DNA of 34,716 nt, taken from the NCBI GenBank assembly GCA_005239675.1, contig SBBO01000002.1:1-34716 (forward strand), written 5' to 3'. A program made the position numbers and the translations under genes. Below the pieces are notes generated by a model. The model was given only the letters and a program-made list of their open reading frames with translations, was not told where the DNA came from and ran no database searches. Positions within the stretch are counted from its first letter, which is position 1. Every line of letters starts with the position of its first letter. Source of the stretch: Planctomycetales bacterium (GTDB lineage Bacteria > Omnitrophota > Gorgyraeia > Zapsychrales > Zapsychraceae). This document shows positions 1-9,371 of the stretch, one piece after another.

Positions 1-2
1 GT

Positions 3-122
3 GGTGGACATCATGGTGGACCTGGTGGTGGTGGCCCCGGTGGAGGACATCATGGTAAACCCGGTGGCGGTGGTCCTGGTGGCGGAGGCCATGGTGGTGG
101 TCATGGTGGAGCACGTCGATAA
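3..122 (+). CDS. C-terminal end of a Gly/His/Pro-rich low-complexity protein (5' truncated by window edge)
   Basis: Frame 3 reads GGHHGGPGGGGPGGGHHGKPGGGGPGGGGHGGGHGGARR* with stop TAA at 120-122, followed by a strong terminator. Confidence 0.6.
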   Translation, partial: GGHHGGPGGGGPGGGHHGKPGGGGPGGGGHGGGHGGARR

Positions 123-140
123 TCAATTTTTCATATAAAC

Positions 141-176
141 AAAAAAGCCCTGTACCGCATGGTACAGGGCTTTTTT
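141..176. terminator. Bidirectional rho-independent terminator
   Basis: Perfect 16-bp stem AAAAAAGCCCTGTACC / GGTACAGGGCTTTTTT with GCAT tetraloop, between convergent ORFs; A-tract and T-tract serve both strands. Confidence 0.93.
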
Positions 177-257
177 GTGGTGTGCCCGGGTTAGACTAAA
201 AGCATGCTGATAAAGGGTTGGGCACCGAACTCTCTATGGACAGCTTCAAGATGAGCT

Positions 258-536
258 CTAAGCAACAAGCTTGTCGAATTCCGCCACGGTCATGGCCGGG
301 GCGGTGGTAAAGCCAATCCCCGTTGCTTTGGCCAGTTCGGTTGAAACCTTGAAGGCCTTGGCGGTATCCGGTAGGTCGCAAACGAATATGAGGTCATGGC
401 AGCCCAAGAGGGCATAGGAAGCTAGGACCTTGCCACCAAGTTTACCAACAATTTCGCTTGCTTTTTGTGTGCGCTGAGCACTAATGCCTTTAATGGCTTC
501 TGTGTTGTACTTTCCGAACATCAAGAATGTGGCCAT
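258..536 (-). CDS. GYD domain protein
   Basis: MATFLMFGKYNTEAIKGISAQRTQKASEIVGKLGGKV..., typical GYD family; SD AAGGGGG upstream of ATG. Confidence 0.85.
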   Translation of the reverse strand: MATFLMFGKYNTEAIKGISAQRTQKASEIVGKLGGKVLASYALLGCHDLIFVCDLPDTAKAFKVSTELAKATGIGFTTAPAMTVAEFDKLVA

Positions 537-560
537 ATTATACCCCCTTCTTATTTTAGG

Positions 561-1043
561 TTAAGGTTTTGATTTAAGTTCTTTTAACGCTATCAGGATT
601 TGGGCATGATGACCCTGCGGCGTGACGCGTTCAAATATCTTGGCAATTCGACCTTGTTTGTTAATAAGAAAGGTGGTGCGCCCAACCCCTTGATATTTCT
701 TGCCGTACATATTTTTTTCTACTAATACACCATAATCAGCGCACGTCTTTTTGCGCTCATCGCTTAACAAAAGAAAGGGAAGCTGGAATTTCTTGCTGAA
801 TTTTTGGTGACTAGTAACTGAATCTGGGCTGACGCCTAAAACGACCGCCTCTTGTTTTTCGAAATCCTTAATCCAATCACGGAACCCACAGGCCTCAACC
901 GTACAACCGGGCGTGTCGTCCTTGGGATAGAAATAGAGGACCAAGTTCTTCTTATCCTTAAAATCAGCCAACGTCAACTCTTCGCCATTACTAGCTGGCA
1001 ATTGGAAGGCTGGTGCCTTGTCGTCTATATTGAGTTGTCCCAT
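561..1043 (-). CDS. bcp: Thioredoxin-dependent peroxiredoxin, Bcp/PrxQ type
   Basis: LVLYFYPKDDTPGCTVEACGFRD motif and full-length AhpC/TSA fold pattern. Confidence 0.93.
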   Translation of the reverse strand: MGQLNIDDKAPAFQLPASNGEELTLADFKDKKNLVLYFYPKDDTPGCTVEACGFRDWIKDFEKQEAVVLGVSPDSVTSHQKFSKKFQLPFLLLSDERKKTCADYGVLVEKNMYGKKYQGVGRTTFLINKQGRIAKIFERVTPQGHHAQILIALKELKSKP

Positions 1044-1055
1044 GTTATCAACCTT

Positions 1056-1862
1056 TTATTGGATGGGAAGTTTTTTGTAGATTCTTCGATTTTTAAACAA
1101 CACATACTCTTGATAACCCGCCTGAAGGGCTAATTGTACTGCTTGGTCATAATCACAGCCAACCTCTTGGGGTTTATGCGCATCGGATCCAAAAGTCAGC
1201 GGCACCCCTGCCCGGCAGTAGATGGTCAAATCCCGCAGGGCAGGATACATCTCACCTACGGTCTTGCGCCGGCCAGAGGTATTGATTTCGATGGCTACAC
1301 CAGTCTCCTTGAATACCTCGGCAGTTTTTTGGATTTCGACACTCATGTCTTCGGTCGGCTGATGTCCGAATTTCTTGACTAGATCCGGATGGGCGATGAT
1401 GTTAAAAAGGCCGGCACTCGCCGAGGCCCGCAAGAGCTCGAAATAATCGCGGTATACCTTATTGACATCATGTTCATCCCATTTTTGCCGTTCTTGCGGA
1501 TTATCAAAACCCCAGTCCTTGATAAAGTGGACAGAGCCGATCACGTAATCATAGGGGTAGGCATCCAATATTGTTTTTGTCTTGTGTTCATAGTCGGGAA
1601 TAAAATCTGCCTCGATGCCGATGCGAATCTTGAGTTGGCCATTAAATTGCGCACGCACCGCTTCGATCATGGCATGGTAAATGGACAACTCGTCTATGGT
1701 CATCGTGATGCCGGGCAGGGGTTTGACGATAAAAGGGGCATGGTCGGAAAATCCGATTTCTTTGAGGCCTACCTTGACGGCCTGCTTGGCGTATTCAGAA
1801 GGGTTGCCGGTGGCATGCCCGCACAAGGGGGTGTGCATGTGGTAATCGCAGATCGGTATCAT
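1056..1862 (-). CDS. PHP-family histidinol-phosphatase (HisK-type)
   Basis: N-terminal CDYHMHTPLCGHA, GFSDHAPF, GSVHFI, AHPDLVKKFG, GSDAH metal-binding motifs. Confidence 0.88.
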   Translation of the reverse strand: MIPICDYHMHTPLCGHATGNPSEYAKQAVKVGLKEIGFSDHAPFIVKPLPGITMTIDELSIYHAMIEAVRAQFNGQLKIRIGIEADFIPDYEHKTKTILDAYPYDYVIGSVHFIKDWGFDNPQERQKWDEHDVNKVYRDYFELLRASASAGLFNIIAHPDLVKKFGHQPTEDMSVEIQKTAEVFKETGVAIEINTSGRRKTVGEMYPALRDLTIYCRAGVPLTFGSDAHKPQEVGCDYDQAVQLALQAGYQEYVLFKNRRIYKKLPIQ

Positions 1863-3562
1863 CGTCGATTTAAGATTTCCATTCTTTTTTGCCGCGCCAG
1901 GACGTTGGCCGGGTTGAGGTGCAGGGCAGCATCCAAATCTGCTAGTGCTTGCGGAATTTCTTCGCGTAGTAGATACGTCATTGCCCTGTTTACCAACGCG
2001 TCTATGTAGGATGGATCAATTTCCAACGCCTTGGTGTAGTCGACAATTCCCCGCGAGGTGTCATCTGCTAACACATACGCGTTGCCGCGGTTATTATGGG
2101 CCTTGGCCTGGCGCGGGTCTAATCGCAAGGTCGTTGTAAAATCTCGGATGGCCGAATCATGTTGGTGAAAATACATAAGGACATTGCCCCGCTCTAGATA
2201 TCCTTTGGGATCATTAGGCGCTAGCTTGACGACCTGAGAAATATCCTCAAGCGCAAGCTCATAGCGTCCCAGCTCGCTTGAGGCATGGGCTCGGTTGTAA
2301 TATCCAAGGGGTGATTGAGGAAATTGGCGAATCACGTCGCTCCAAAGCGTGTAACTATTCTTCCAGGTATGAACGCGCTGCCAACTGAAGAACGATAGAT
2401 AGAGAAGGTAGATGGGAAATAGCATTCGCATCAACCACCGGCCGTTGATTAAATGAGGTGATTGGTCTATGTCTTTGGTCAAATGACAATAGAATTTGGC
2501 CAAAAGTAGGAATACCCCCAGGGAGGGAAGATAGGTGAAGCGGTCGTAGATGATTGAATCATTGATTTTGATCAAATGCAGTAGCGGTACCATGGGAATG
2601 ACGAAAAATAAGATAGTAAACAAGGTTTCACGTCCGAGGTTACGGTATTTTTTCCAAAGCAGCCATCCACCGAACACCATGGCAACCGAAACCATGTAGA
2701 CCCCAGCAGGAAGCCAGAGACCGCTTTTGACTGGCAGCGGATAGAAGCAGGAGACCGTAACAGGAAAAATGAGTTTACACAGATACAGAAAGATCGCATA
2801 TAAGGAGAGGAACGGCCGGTCGATGGCGCTGAATAATTCCGTGGCAGGAAAGTCCCGCAGCGTTTTAATGGCTGTCCAGGTGAAACTTCCCAGCCAGGCA
2901 GCGCAGGCTAGAAACGGGATTTTTTCGATAAATATCTTGCGCTTCATGGGCCGCTGAAAGTAATAATCCAGAAGGATGAGGACCAATGGTATCATGACCG
3001 CGGAGGCCTTGGCCAATTGGCTTAAGATGGAACAAAAGAAGCTTAACATATAGTACCATTGTTTATGGGCGTGGTTTCGAATGTAGCTGATCCAAGAAAG
3101 AAGGGCCACTAGATAAAATAAGGTACTTAAGACATCCTTGCGACCGGTAATCCATGCTACCGGTTCGATATGCAGCGGGTGGATAGCAAAGAGAAGCGTT
3201 GCGATCACTGCGATGGCTGGTTGCCGGAACAAAGTCCGTGTTAGCGCAAAGACTAGGACAACGTTGATGAGATGCAAAAGTAGATTATTTAAATGGTAGA
3301 TACGGGCTGTTAGCCCGAACCAGGAATACTCCAGCGCATGGGTCAATAGTGTTAGCGGATGGTATTTGCCGTTGAAGTGTTTGGTAAAGATCTCCTTAAT
3401 CGAGTCGGGAGATAATCGTTGGATCAGCGGATTTTCGATAAGATATTGGGGGTCATCCCAATTGGTCAGGCCATTATCTAGGGCGGGAAGGAAGACCAGT
3501 ATCGTTATGGCAAGAATGCCAATGACGATCCATGATGAGAGATTTGTTTGTCTGGGTGGCAT
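1859..3562 (-). CDS. Multi-pass membrane protein with C-terminal TPR repeats, TMTC / PMT-like (putative glycosyltransferase)
   Basis: N-terminal [18 protein letters not shown]...[12 protein letters not shown]...[21 protein letters not shown] typical of TMTC-like proteins, many TM stretches, then TPRs ([22 protein letters not shown] etc.). Confidence 0.8.
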   Translation of the reverse strand: MPPRQTNLSSWIVIGILAITILVFLPALDNGLTNWDDPQYLIENPLIQRLSPDSIKEIFTKHFNGKYHPLTLLTHALEYSWFGLTARIYHLNNLLLHLINVVLVFALTRTLFRQPAIAVIATLLFAIHPLHIEPVAWITGRKDVLSTLFYLVALLSWISYIRNHAHKQWYYMLSFFCSILSQLAKASAVMIPLVLILLDYYFQRPMKRKIFIEKIPFLACAAWLGSFTWTAIKTLRDFPATELFSAIDRPFLSLYAIFLYLCKLIFPVTVSCFYPLPVKSGLWLPAGVYMVSVAMVFGGWLLWKKYRNLGRETLFTILFFVIPMVPLLHLIKINDSIIYDRFTYLPSLGVFLLLAKFYCHLTKDIDQSPHLINGRWLMRMLFPIYLLYLSFFSWQRVHTWKNSYTLWSDVIRQFPQSPLGYYNRAHASSELGRYELALEDISQVVKLAPNDPKGYLERGNVLMYFHQHDSAIRDFTTTLRLDPRQAKAHNNRGNAYVLADDTSRGIVDYTKALEIDPSYIDALVNRAMTYLLREEIPQALADLDAALHLNPANVLARQKRMEILNRR

Positions 3563-3574
3563 AAAACGATTATA
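3562..3574 (-). promoter_or_regulatory. -10 TATAAT placed 6 nt before the ATG (predicted leaderless start)
   Basis: Minus strand reads TATAAT CGTTTT ATGCCACCC; no Shine-Dalgarno; -35 weak. Confidence 0.55.
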
Positions 3575-3640
3575 GCATGTTTATATAAACGACATAATTT
3601 TTTATGGATTAACGTTGCGTCAAGGCAGGTAAAGACGTAT

Positions 3641-3669
3641 TTGACAGGGTCATACCCCTATGCTATCAT
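3641..3669 (+). promoter_or_regulatory. Sigma70-like promoter for folE
   Basis: TTGACA (3641-3646), 17-nt spacer, TATCAT (3664-3669); the -10 overlaps the first candidate ATG (3668). Confidence 0.65.
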
Positions 3670-4216
3670 GCGTCCCGTGGAAGAATACTACAAAAAAATC
3701 ATCAAGGCTATCGGAGAGAATCCGCAGCGTCCTGGCCTCAAAGAGACCCCCCGGCGCGCCGCCTTAGCCTTCCAATATCTCACCAGCGGCTATAATCAAG
3801 AGGTCCACAAGATCATCAATAACGCTATTTTTCTTTCCGACAATGATGAGATGATCATCGTTAAGGATATTGAATTGTATTCTCTCTGCGAACATCATTT
3901 GCTTCCGTTTTTTGGCAAGTGTCACATCGGATATCTAGCGGGTGGCAAAATCATTGGCCTTTCCAAGGTGGCACGGGTTGTTGATATCTTTGCCCGCCGC
4001 CTACAGGTTCAGGAGAATTTGACTCGGCAGATCGCGGAGATATTGATGGAACACATTGGCGCTAAAGGGGTCGGGGTGGTCATTGAGGCGCAGCACCTGT
4101 GCATGATGATGCGTGGGGTAGAGAAACAGAACTCCATCATGAAGACATCCTGCATGCTGGGCGCGTTTCGTAAAGAAAGCTCCACGCGGGCAGAATTTTT
4201 GAGCTTGATCCGCTGA
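3668..4216 (+). CDS. folE: GTP cyclohydrolase I; start at ATG 3668 or GTG 3677 (the listed ORF start at 3548 is unlikely)
   Basis: [63 protein letters not shown] motifs. Confidence 0.95.
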   Translation: MRPVEEYYKKIIKAIGENPQRPGLKETPRRAALAFQYLTSGYNQEVHKIINNAIFLSDNDEMIIVKDIELYSLCEHHLLPFFGKCHIGYLAGGKIIGLSKVARVVDIFARRLQVQENLTRQIAEILMEHIGAKGVGVVIEAQHLCMMMRGVEKQNSIMKTSCMLGAFRKESSTRAEFLSLIR

Positions 4217-4230
4217 TCTTTTTTCCTTCC

Positions 4231-4965
4231 ATGACCCTAAAATCCCCCGGACGAAAAGTGGCCCTCGTGACTGGTGGTGCCAAGCGCATTGGGAAAGAGA
4301 TCTCCTGTGCGTTGGCCAAAGCTGGATACGCCATTGCGTTACATTATGGCCGTTCTCGCGCGCAGGCCCAAGAGACCTCTCGCGCCATATGCAAAAACGG
4401 TGGCGCCTGCATGATATTTGCTTGTGACCTTGGCCAAGCGCGCGCCGTAGAGGAGCTTATACCGCGGGTCATTCAAGAGTTCGGCCGGATAGACACCCTT
4501 ATCAACAATGCCTCGATTTTTGAAAAATCTAATTTGGCGCAAGGTGATTTTGGCCTCTGGGAGCGGCATTGGGCTGTTAATTTGAGCGCACCATATATTT
4601 TAATGCGATCCTTTGCCCAGAGAGTAGTGGGTCAAGGGAGCATTATCAATATCCTGGACAGGCATATCGTTAGAAACAAAACGTCGTATGCAGCGTATCT
4701 CTTGTCAAAAAAGGCCCTGGCTGAATTGACCAAGATGGCGGCTCTTGAGTTTGCCCCGCGCGTGCGCGTCAATGCGGTCGCGCCGGGTCTTATTTTGCCG
4801 TTAGGCTCCCAAAAGACAGATTATCTGGACCGGCTGGCCAGGCACGTGCCGTTACGCCGCAAAGGCAACCCAGCCCATATCGCCCATGCTGTTTTATTCT
4901 TACTGGAAAATGATTATGTGACCGGACAAGTTATTTTCGAGGATGGGGGGGAGCATTTGATTTAG
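4231..4965 (+). CDS. SDR oxidoreductase, pteridine reductase / FolM (dihydromonapterin reductase)-like
   Basis: TGGAKRIGKEI nucleotide-binding motif (TGxxxRxG as in PTR1/FolM), LINNAS, ILDRHIVRN...YLLSKKAL, pterin-gene context. Confidence 0.72.
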   Translation: MTLKSPGRKVALVTGGAKRIGKEISCALAKAGYAIALHYGRSRAQAQETSRAICKNGGACMIFACDLGQARAVEELIPRVIQEFGRIDTLINNASIFEKSNLAQGDFGLWERHWAVNLSAPYILMRSFAQRVVGQGSIINILDRHIVRNKTSYAAYLLSKKALAELTKMAALEFAPRVRVNAVAPGLILPLGSQKTDYLDRLARHVPLRRKGNPAHIAHAVLFLLENDYVTGQVIFEDGGEHLI

Positions 4966-5005
4966 CCCCTCATGCCTTGGCAATGATGGGGTAGGGGAGT
5001 ACGTT

Positions 5006-5383
5006 ATGATGGCTAAGATACGAATAACCAATTTACGATTGCGCACGGTCATCGGCATTAACGACTGGGAGCGAGAGGCCAAGCAGGACGTGGTGATTAA
5101 TATCGCGCTGGATTATGATGCCACCAAGGCCATCGCCCAAGATGATTTAAGCAAAGCGATCGATTACAAGGCCTTAACCAAGAGAATCGTTAACGAGGTT
5201 GAGGCCTCCCAGTTTTTTCTTTTGGAGAAATTAGCTGACCAGATACTAGGCATCGTGACAGAACACCAAACTATTCATGAGGCCATGATAAGAGTGGACA
5301 AGCCGCAGGCCCTGCGTTTTGCCGATTCGGTCTGTGTTGAGCTGAACTGGTCGAGACAGGCTAATGCCACGTCACAAAAATGA
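5006..5383 (+). CDS. folX: Dihydroneopterin triphosphate epimerase / aldolase family, FolX-like
   Basis: IRITNLRLRTVIGINDWEREAKQDVVINIALDYDA...LLEKLADQIL...VDKPQALRFADSV; resembles E. coli FolX more than FolB from memory. Confidence 0.75.
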   Translation: MMAKIRITNLRLRTVIGINDWEREAKQDVVINIALDYDATKAIAQDDLSKAIDYKALTKRIVNEVEASQFFLLEKLADQILGIVTEHQTIHEAMIRVDKPQALRFADSVCVELNWSRQANATSQK

Positions 5384-5784
5384 ACCAGGTCATTATCGGC
5401 GTTGGATCGAATATCGAACCGCGCAAGAATATAACCAAGGCCAAGGCGATCTTGGCCAGGGACTTTGAGTTGGCGGCTGAATCCGCCTTTGTTCGTACCA
5501 AGCCCGTGGGGTATACGCGCCAAGCTGATTTTCTAAATGGCGCTGTCCTTCTCCATACGGATTGGACGCAAGGACGTCTGCGCCGGCATCTTAAAGCTAT
5601 TGAAGGCGTCTTGGGCCGGCCCCACCAGCAACAGGGCCGGCGCCGGATGTTACAAAGGTCTGGCCCTAGGACCTTGGATCTGGACATTGTTGTCTGGAAC
5701 GGTAAGGTGGTTGATCGTGATTTCTACGAGAGGGATTATCTGAAAAGGGCTGTTCTGGAGTTAGAGCCGGGTTTACAATATTAA
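5380..5784 (+). CDS. folK: 2-amino-4-hydroxy-6-hydroxymethyldihydropteridine pyrophosphokinase
   Basis: IIGVGSNIEPRKNI, FLNGAVLL, GPRTLDLDIVVW motifs; start overlaps the folX-like stop. Confidence 0.9.
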   Translation: MNQVIIGVGSNIEPRKNITKAKAILARDFELAAESAFVRTKPVGYTRQADFLNGAVLLHTDWTQGRLRRHLKAIEGVLGRPHQQQGRRRMLQRSGPRTLDLDIVVWNGKVVDRDFYERDYLKRAVLELEPGLQY

Positions 5785-5787
5785 GGG

Positions 5788-6576
5788 ATGCCATTATTGG
5801 GTATGAAGTTCAAAGATAAAGTGGTTGTTGTCACTGGATCTACGCGTGGCATTGGCCGTCAGATTGCCCAAGCGTTTGCGCGGGAAGGAGCTGTGGTCAT
5901 GATCCTAGGTCGAAACGCTGCTGGCGCCGATGAGGTACGTGATGAACTCCGTCGGGAAGGCCTATGCGCCGAAAGTTTTGCCTGTGATGTGACCAATGGC
6001 GAAAATGTGCGCGAAATCATCAATAAAATTCTTGACAAATATAAGTGCATTGATATATTAATTAACAACGCTGGTATTACAAAAGATAATCTTTTGCTTC
6101 GGATGAGCGAACAGGACTGGGATGAGGTCATGGGCGTCAATCTGAAAGGAGTTTTTAACTGTACCAAGATTATCGCCAAGGCAATGTTGAAAAGCGCTGC
6201 CAAAGCCGCAAATCAATCCACTGGATGGGCTTGCGGTAAGATTATCAATATCTCTTCGATCATTGGAATTGTCGGAAACATAGGTCAGGCCAATTATGCG
6301 GCCAGCAAGGCCGGTATTATTGGTTTTACTAAGGCCGTGGCCCGGGAGCTGGCATCCCGCAGGATTACCGTGAATGCGGTGGCACCGGGATATATCGATA
6401 CTGATATGACCGCCCAATTAAAGGAAGGCGTCCGTAACGAAATTCTTAAGAACATTCCTTTAGGGCGTTTAGGAGCCGCCAACGACGTTGCTAGCGTATG
6501 TCTATTTCTGGCTTCGCCTGAGGCAGATTATATCACGGGACAGACGTTATCTGTTGATGGTGGAATGGCGATTTGA
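5788..6576 (+). CDS. fabG: 3-oxoacyl-[ACP] reductase
   Basis: VVVTGSTRGIGRQIA, NNAGITKDNLLLRM, YAASKAGIIGFTK, APGYIDTDMT, ADYITGQTLSVDGGM. Confidence 0.95.
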   Translation: MPLLGMKFKDKVVVVTGSTRGIGRQIAQAFAREGAVVMILGRNAAGADEVRDELRREGLCAESFACDVTNGENVREIINKILDKYKCIDILINNAGITKDNLLLRMSEQDWDEVMGVNLKGVFNCTKIIAKAMLKSAAKAANQSTGWACGKIINISSIIGIVGNIGQANYAASKAGIIGFTKAVARELASRRITVNAVAPGYIDTDMTAQLKEGVRNEILKNIPLGRLGAANDVASVCLFLASPEADYITGQTLSVDGGMAI

Positions 6577-6697
6577 TCGTACAAAGGCCAATATTTACGG
6601 GACAAAGTGAACGTAGCTATTGGGTTGAATTAGAATTCGCACAATGATTTGTTCACCGTGTTCCATTAATCATGTGCTTATTTAAGGAGGCGAAGCA

Positions 6698-6937
6698 ATG
6701 GCAGTCCAAGAAAAAGTTAATTCTATCATTGCCGAACAGCTCGGCGTCAAGCTTGAAGAGGTAACGCCGGAGGCGTCATTTATCGATGATTTAGGAGCAG
6801 ATTCCTTGGATACGGTTGAGTTGATTATGGCGCTGGAAGAGGAGTTCAGCATTGAAATTCCTGATGAAGATGCAGAAAAGATGACGACCGTCGGTGACGT
6901 TGTCCGGTATATAGAGGAAAAGGCAGTCAAGAAATAA
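6698..6937 (+). CDS. acpP: Acyl carrier protein
   Basis: [22 protein letters not shown] phosphopantetheine site; SD AAGGAGG. Confidence 0.97.
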   Translation: MAVQEKVNSIIAEQLGVKLEEVTPEASFIDDLGADSLDTVELIMALEEEFSIEIPDEDAEKMTTVGDVVRYIEEKAVKK

Positions 6938-6969
6938 GCCGCTTTATATTTTTTATTTTTATCTAATAC

Positions 6970-6994
6970 ACACCTCGGTATCTTGCCGGGGTGT
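6970..6994 (+). terminator. Hairpin between acpP and fabF (possible attenuator/terminator)
   Basis: ACACCTCGG / CCGGGGTGT stem (one T-G wobble), 7-nt loop, followed by TGTTATT. Confidence 0.5.
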
Positions 6995-7009
6995 TGTTAT
7001 TCATGCGCT

Positions 7010-8254
7010 ATGACGAAAAGACGAGTTGTCATCACTGGTTTGGGCGTTCTCTCTCCTGTGGGGTCTGGTCTTGAGAAATTCTGGAAGTCCATTATTGAGG
7101 GTAAGAGCGGCATACGTCCTATCACCCATTTTGATGCCTCCAAACTGGATTCTCGCATCGCTGGAGATGTTGTTGATTACAATCCCTTGGAACACTTTAA
7201 TTCCAAGGAGATCCGCCATCTGGCACGCTTTGTGCAGTTTGCCTGTGTCGCTAGCCGCGAGGCCATCCGTCATGCCAAGATCGATCTGCAAAAACTTGAC
7301 CTGGAACGCGTGGGGGTCATCGTTGGTTCTGGTATTGGTAGTATTGAAACCATCGAGCATGAATATCAAAGGGTCTTAGAAAAGGGTCCATCCCGAATTA
7401 CTCCGCATTTTATTCCGAAGATCATTATCAACGAAGCCGCTGGCCAGGTGTCCATTGACACTGGTGCACGTGGGCCAGTCACGTGTGTGGCGACTGCTTG
7501 TTCTACGGCAACCAATGCCATCGGCGATGCGTTTCGTTTTATCCAGTATGGCGATGCGGATGTCATGATCGCTGGTGGTACCGAGAGCGCGACAACCATC
7601 TTAGGGATGGGCGGTTTCTGCGCCCTTAAGGCGTTAAGTCAGCGTAATGATGCGCCGGAAAAGGCCTCACGCCCCTTTGACCTGCATCGCGATGGGTTTG
7701 TCATGGCGGAAGGAGCTGGTATAGCGATCTTGGAGAGCCTGGAACATGCGCGCAAACGGGGGGCAATGATCTTGGCAGAGATGGTCGGTTACGGGCGTAC
7801 CTCAGATGCGTACCACATTACCGCCCCGCAGACATCTGGAGCAGGCGCTGCCAAGGCGATGGAGGTTGCGATCAAAGATGCCGGACTGACGCCCCAAGAT
7901 ATTTCTTATATTAATGCTCATGGGACCTCGACTGCGCTCAACGACAAGGTCGAGACCTTGGCGGTCAAAAATATTTTTGGTGAATACGCTAAGAAAGTCT
8001 TCATCAGTTCCACTAAGTCAATGACTGGGCATTTGTTGGGCGCTGCTGGTGCTGTAGAATTTGCTGCCAGCGTCTTAGCCATTCGCGATGGTATCATTCC
8101 TCCCACGATCAATTACCAGACACCCGACCCGGATTGCGATTTGGACTATGTGCCGAATGTTGCCCGCCGACTAAAGACAAATGTGGTCATGTCCAATTCC
8201 CTGGGCTTCGGTGGCCACAACGCCACGGTCGTCGTTAAGAGATTTCAGGAATAG
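7010..8254 (+). CDS. fabF: 3-oxoacyl-[ACP] synthase II; ORF opens at 6983, likely start ATG 7010
   Basis: MTKRRVVITGLGVLSPVG, CVATACSTATNAIGDA, INAHGTSTALND, KSMTGHLLGAAGAVE. Confidence 0.96.
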   Translation: MTKRRVVITGLGVLSPVGSGLEKFWKSIIEGKSGIRPITHFDASKLDSRIAGDVVDYNPLEHFNSKEIRHLARFVQFACVASREAIRHAKIDLQKLDLERVGVIVGSGIGSIETIEHEYQRVLEKGPSRITPHFIPKIIINEAAGQVSIDTGARGPVTCVATACSTATNAIGDAFRFIQYGDADVMIAGGTESATTILGMGGFCALKALSQRNDAPEKASRPFDLHRDGFVMAEGAGIAILESLEHARKRGAMILAEMVGYGRTSDAYHITAPQTSGAGAAKAMEVAIKDAGLTPQDISYINAHGTSTALNDKVETLAVKNIFGEYAKKVFISSTKSMTGHLLGAAGAVEFAASVLAIRDGIIPPTINYQTPDPDCDLDYVPNVARRLKTNVVMSNSLGFGGHNATVVVKRFQE

Positions 8255-8298
8255 TTCTTTTCAAGCCTCATGATTAAATAATCAATCAAGGATAAGAG

Positions 8299-9357
8299 AT
8301 GAAGACGTATAAAATTGCAGTGATCCCCGGTGATGGGACCGGCCCAGAGGTTGTCTGCGAAGGGCTAAAGGTTTTACAGTCCGCGGCGCAAAGATACAGA
8401 TTTAAATACCAAACCATTTCTTACGATTTCGGCGGCGAGCGTTATTTAAAGACCAAGGAGGTCCTGCCGGAATCCGCCATTAAAGAGCTCAAGACATTTG
8501 ATGCAATTTATCTGGGCGCCATAGGCCACCCAGATGTTAAGCCTGGCATATTAGAAAAGGGAATCCTTTTGAAGCTGCGTTTTGATTTGGATCAGTACAT
8601 CAACCTGCGTCCGGTTAGGCTTTACGATGAACGATTCTGTCCATTGAAAAATAAGGGACCCAAGGACATTGATTTTGTGGTCGTACGCGAGAATTCTGAG
8701 GGGCTTTATAAAGGGTTGGGAGAATTTCAGAAGAAGGGGACCAAAGAAGAGGTCGCTATCCAAGTTTCGCACAACACCCGCCAGGGAATTGAGCGCTGCA
8801 TCCATTATGCCTTTGAGTATACGCGCAAAAACCGTCAACGCAAAGAATTGACCCTGTGTGGCAAAACGAACGTATTGACCTACGCCTTTGATCTTTGGGA
8901 GCGGACTTTTTATGAGGTGGCTAAAGAATATCCAGATGTTAAGACGCAATATACGCACGTCGATGCCACAACCATGTGGTTTGTGAAGAATCCGGAATGG
9001 TTTGATGTGATCGTGACTGACAATATGTTTGGTGATATTATTACTGACTTGGGTGCTATGATTCAGGGCGGGATGGGCATCGCTGCCGGAGGCAATATCA
9101 ATCCGCGGGGCGTTTCTATGTTTGAACCCATCGGCGGCTCAGCACCGAAATACACGGGTCAGAATGTGATTAACCCACTCGCCGCTATTTGTGCCATGTC
9201 GATGCTGTTACATCAAATTGGAGAATACCCCGCCGCTCAATCTATCGAGGATTCCGTTATGATGGTTGTGCGCACCCGGTTAAAAGACCTCGCCGCTGGC
9301 AAGATGGGGTATTCGACGAGCGAGGTGGGGGATTTAGTGGTAAATGGGTTGAAATGA
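8299..9357 (+). CDS. leuB: 3-isopropylmalate dehydrogenase (isocitrate/isopropylmalate DH family)
   Basis: [60 protein letters not shown]. Confidence 0.85.
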   Translation: MKTYKIAVIPGDGTGPEVVCEGLKVLQSAAQRYRFKYQTISYDFGGERYLKTKEVLPESAIKELKTFDAIYLGAIGHPDVKPGILEKGILLKLRFDLDQYINLRPVRLYDERFCPLKNKGPKDIDFVVVRENSEGLYKGLGEFQKKGTKEEVAIQVSHNTRQGIERCIHYAFEYTRKNRQRKELTLCGKTNVLTYAFDLWERTFYEVAKEYPDVKTQYTHVDATTMWFVKNPEWFDVIVTDNMFGDIITDLGAMIQGGMGIAAGGNINPRGVSMFEPIGGSAPKYTGQNVINPLAAICAMSMLLHQIGEYPAAQSIEDSVMMVVRTRLKDLAAGKMGYSTSEVGDLVVNGLK

Positions 9358-9371
9358 GTTAGAGGTCTTTT

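Noticed and set aside
1-120. Short tandem repeat / CRISPR-like array at window start
   Set aside because: Repetition follows Gly/His codons in one open frame; unit lengths vary and there are no spacers.
1389-2009. 206-aa plus-strand ORF
   Set aside because: Antisense to the well-supported PHP phosphatase and TMTC-like genes; no recognisable family.
3548-3667. N-terminal extension of the folE ORF
   Set aside because: Would overlap the divergent TMTC-like promoter and start; GTP cyclohydrolase homology begins near 3668.
4966-4991. Imperfect hairpin CCCCTCATGCC / GGCAATGATGGGG between the folM-like and folX-like genes
   Set aside because: Two bulges and no T-tract; probably incidental and close to the next SD.
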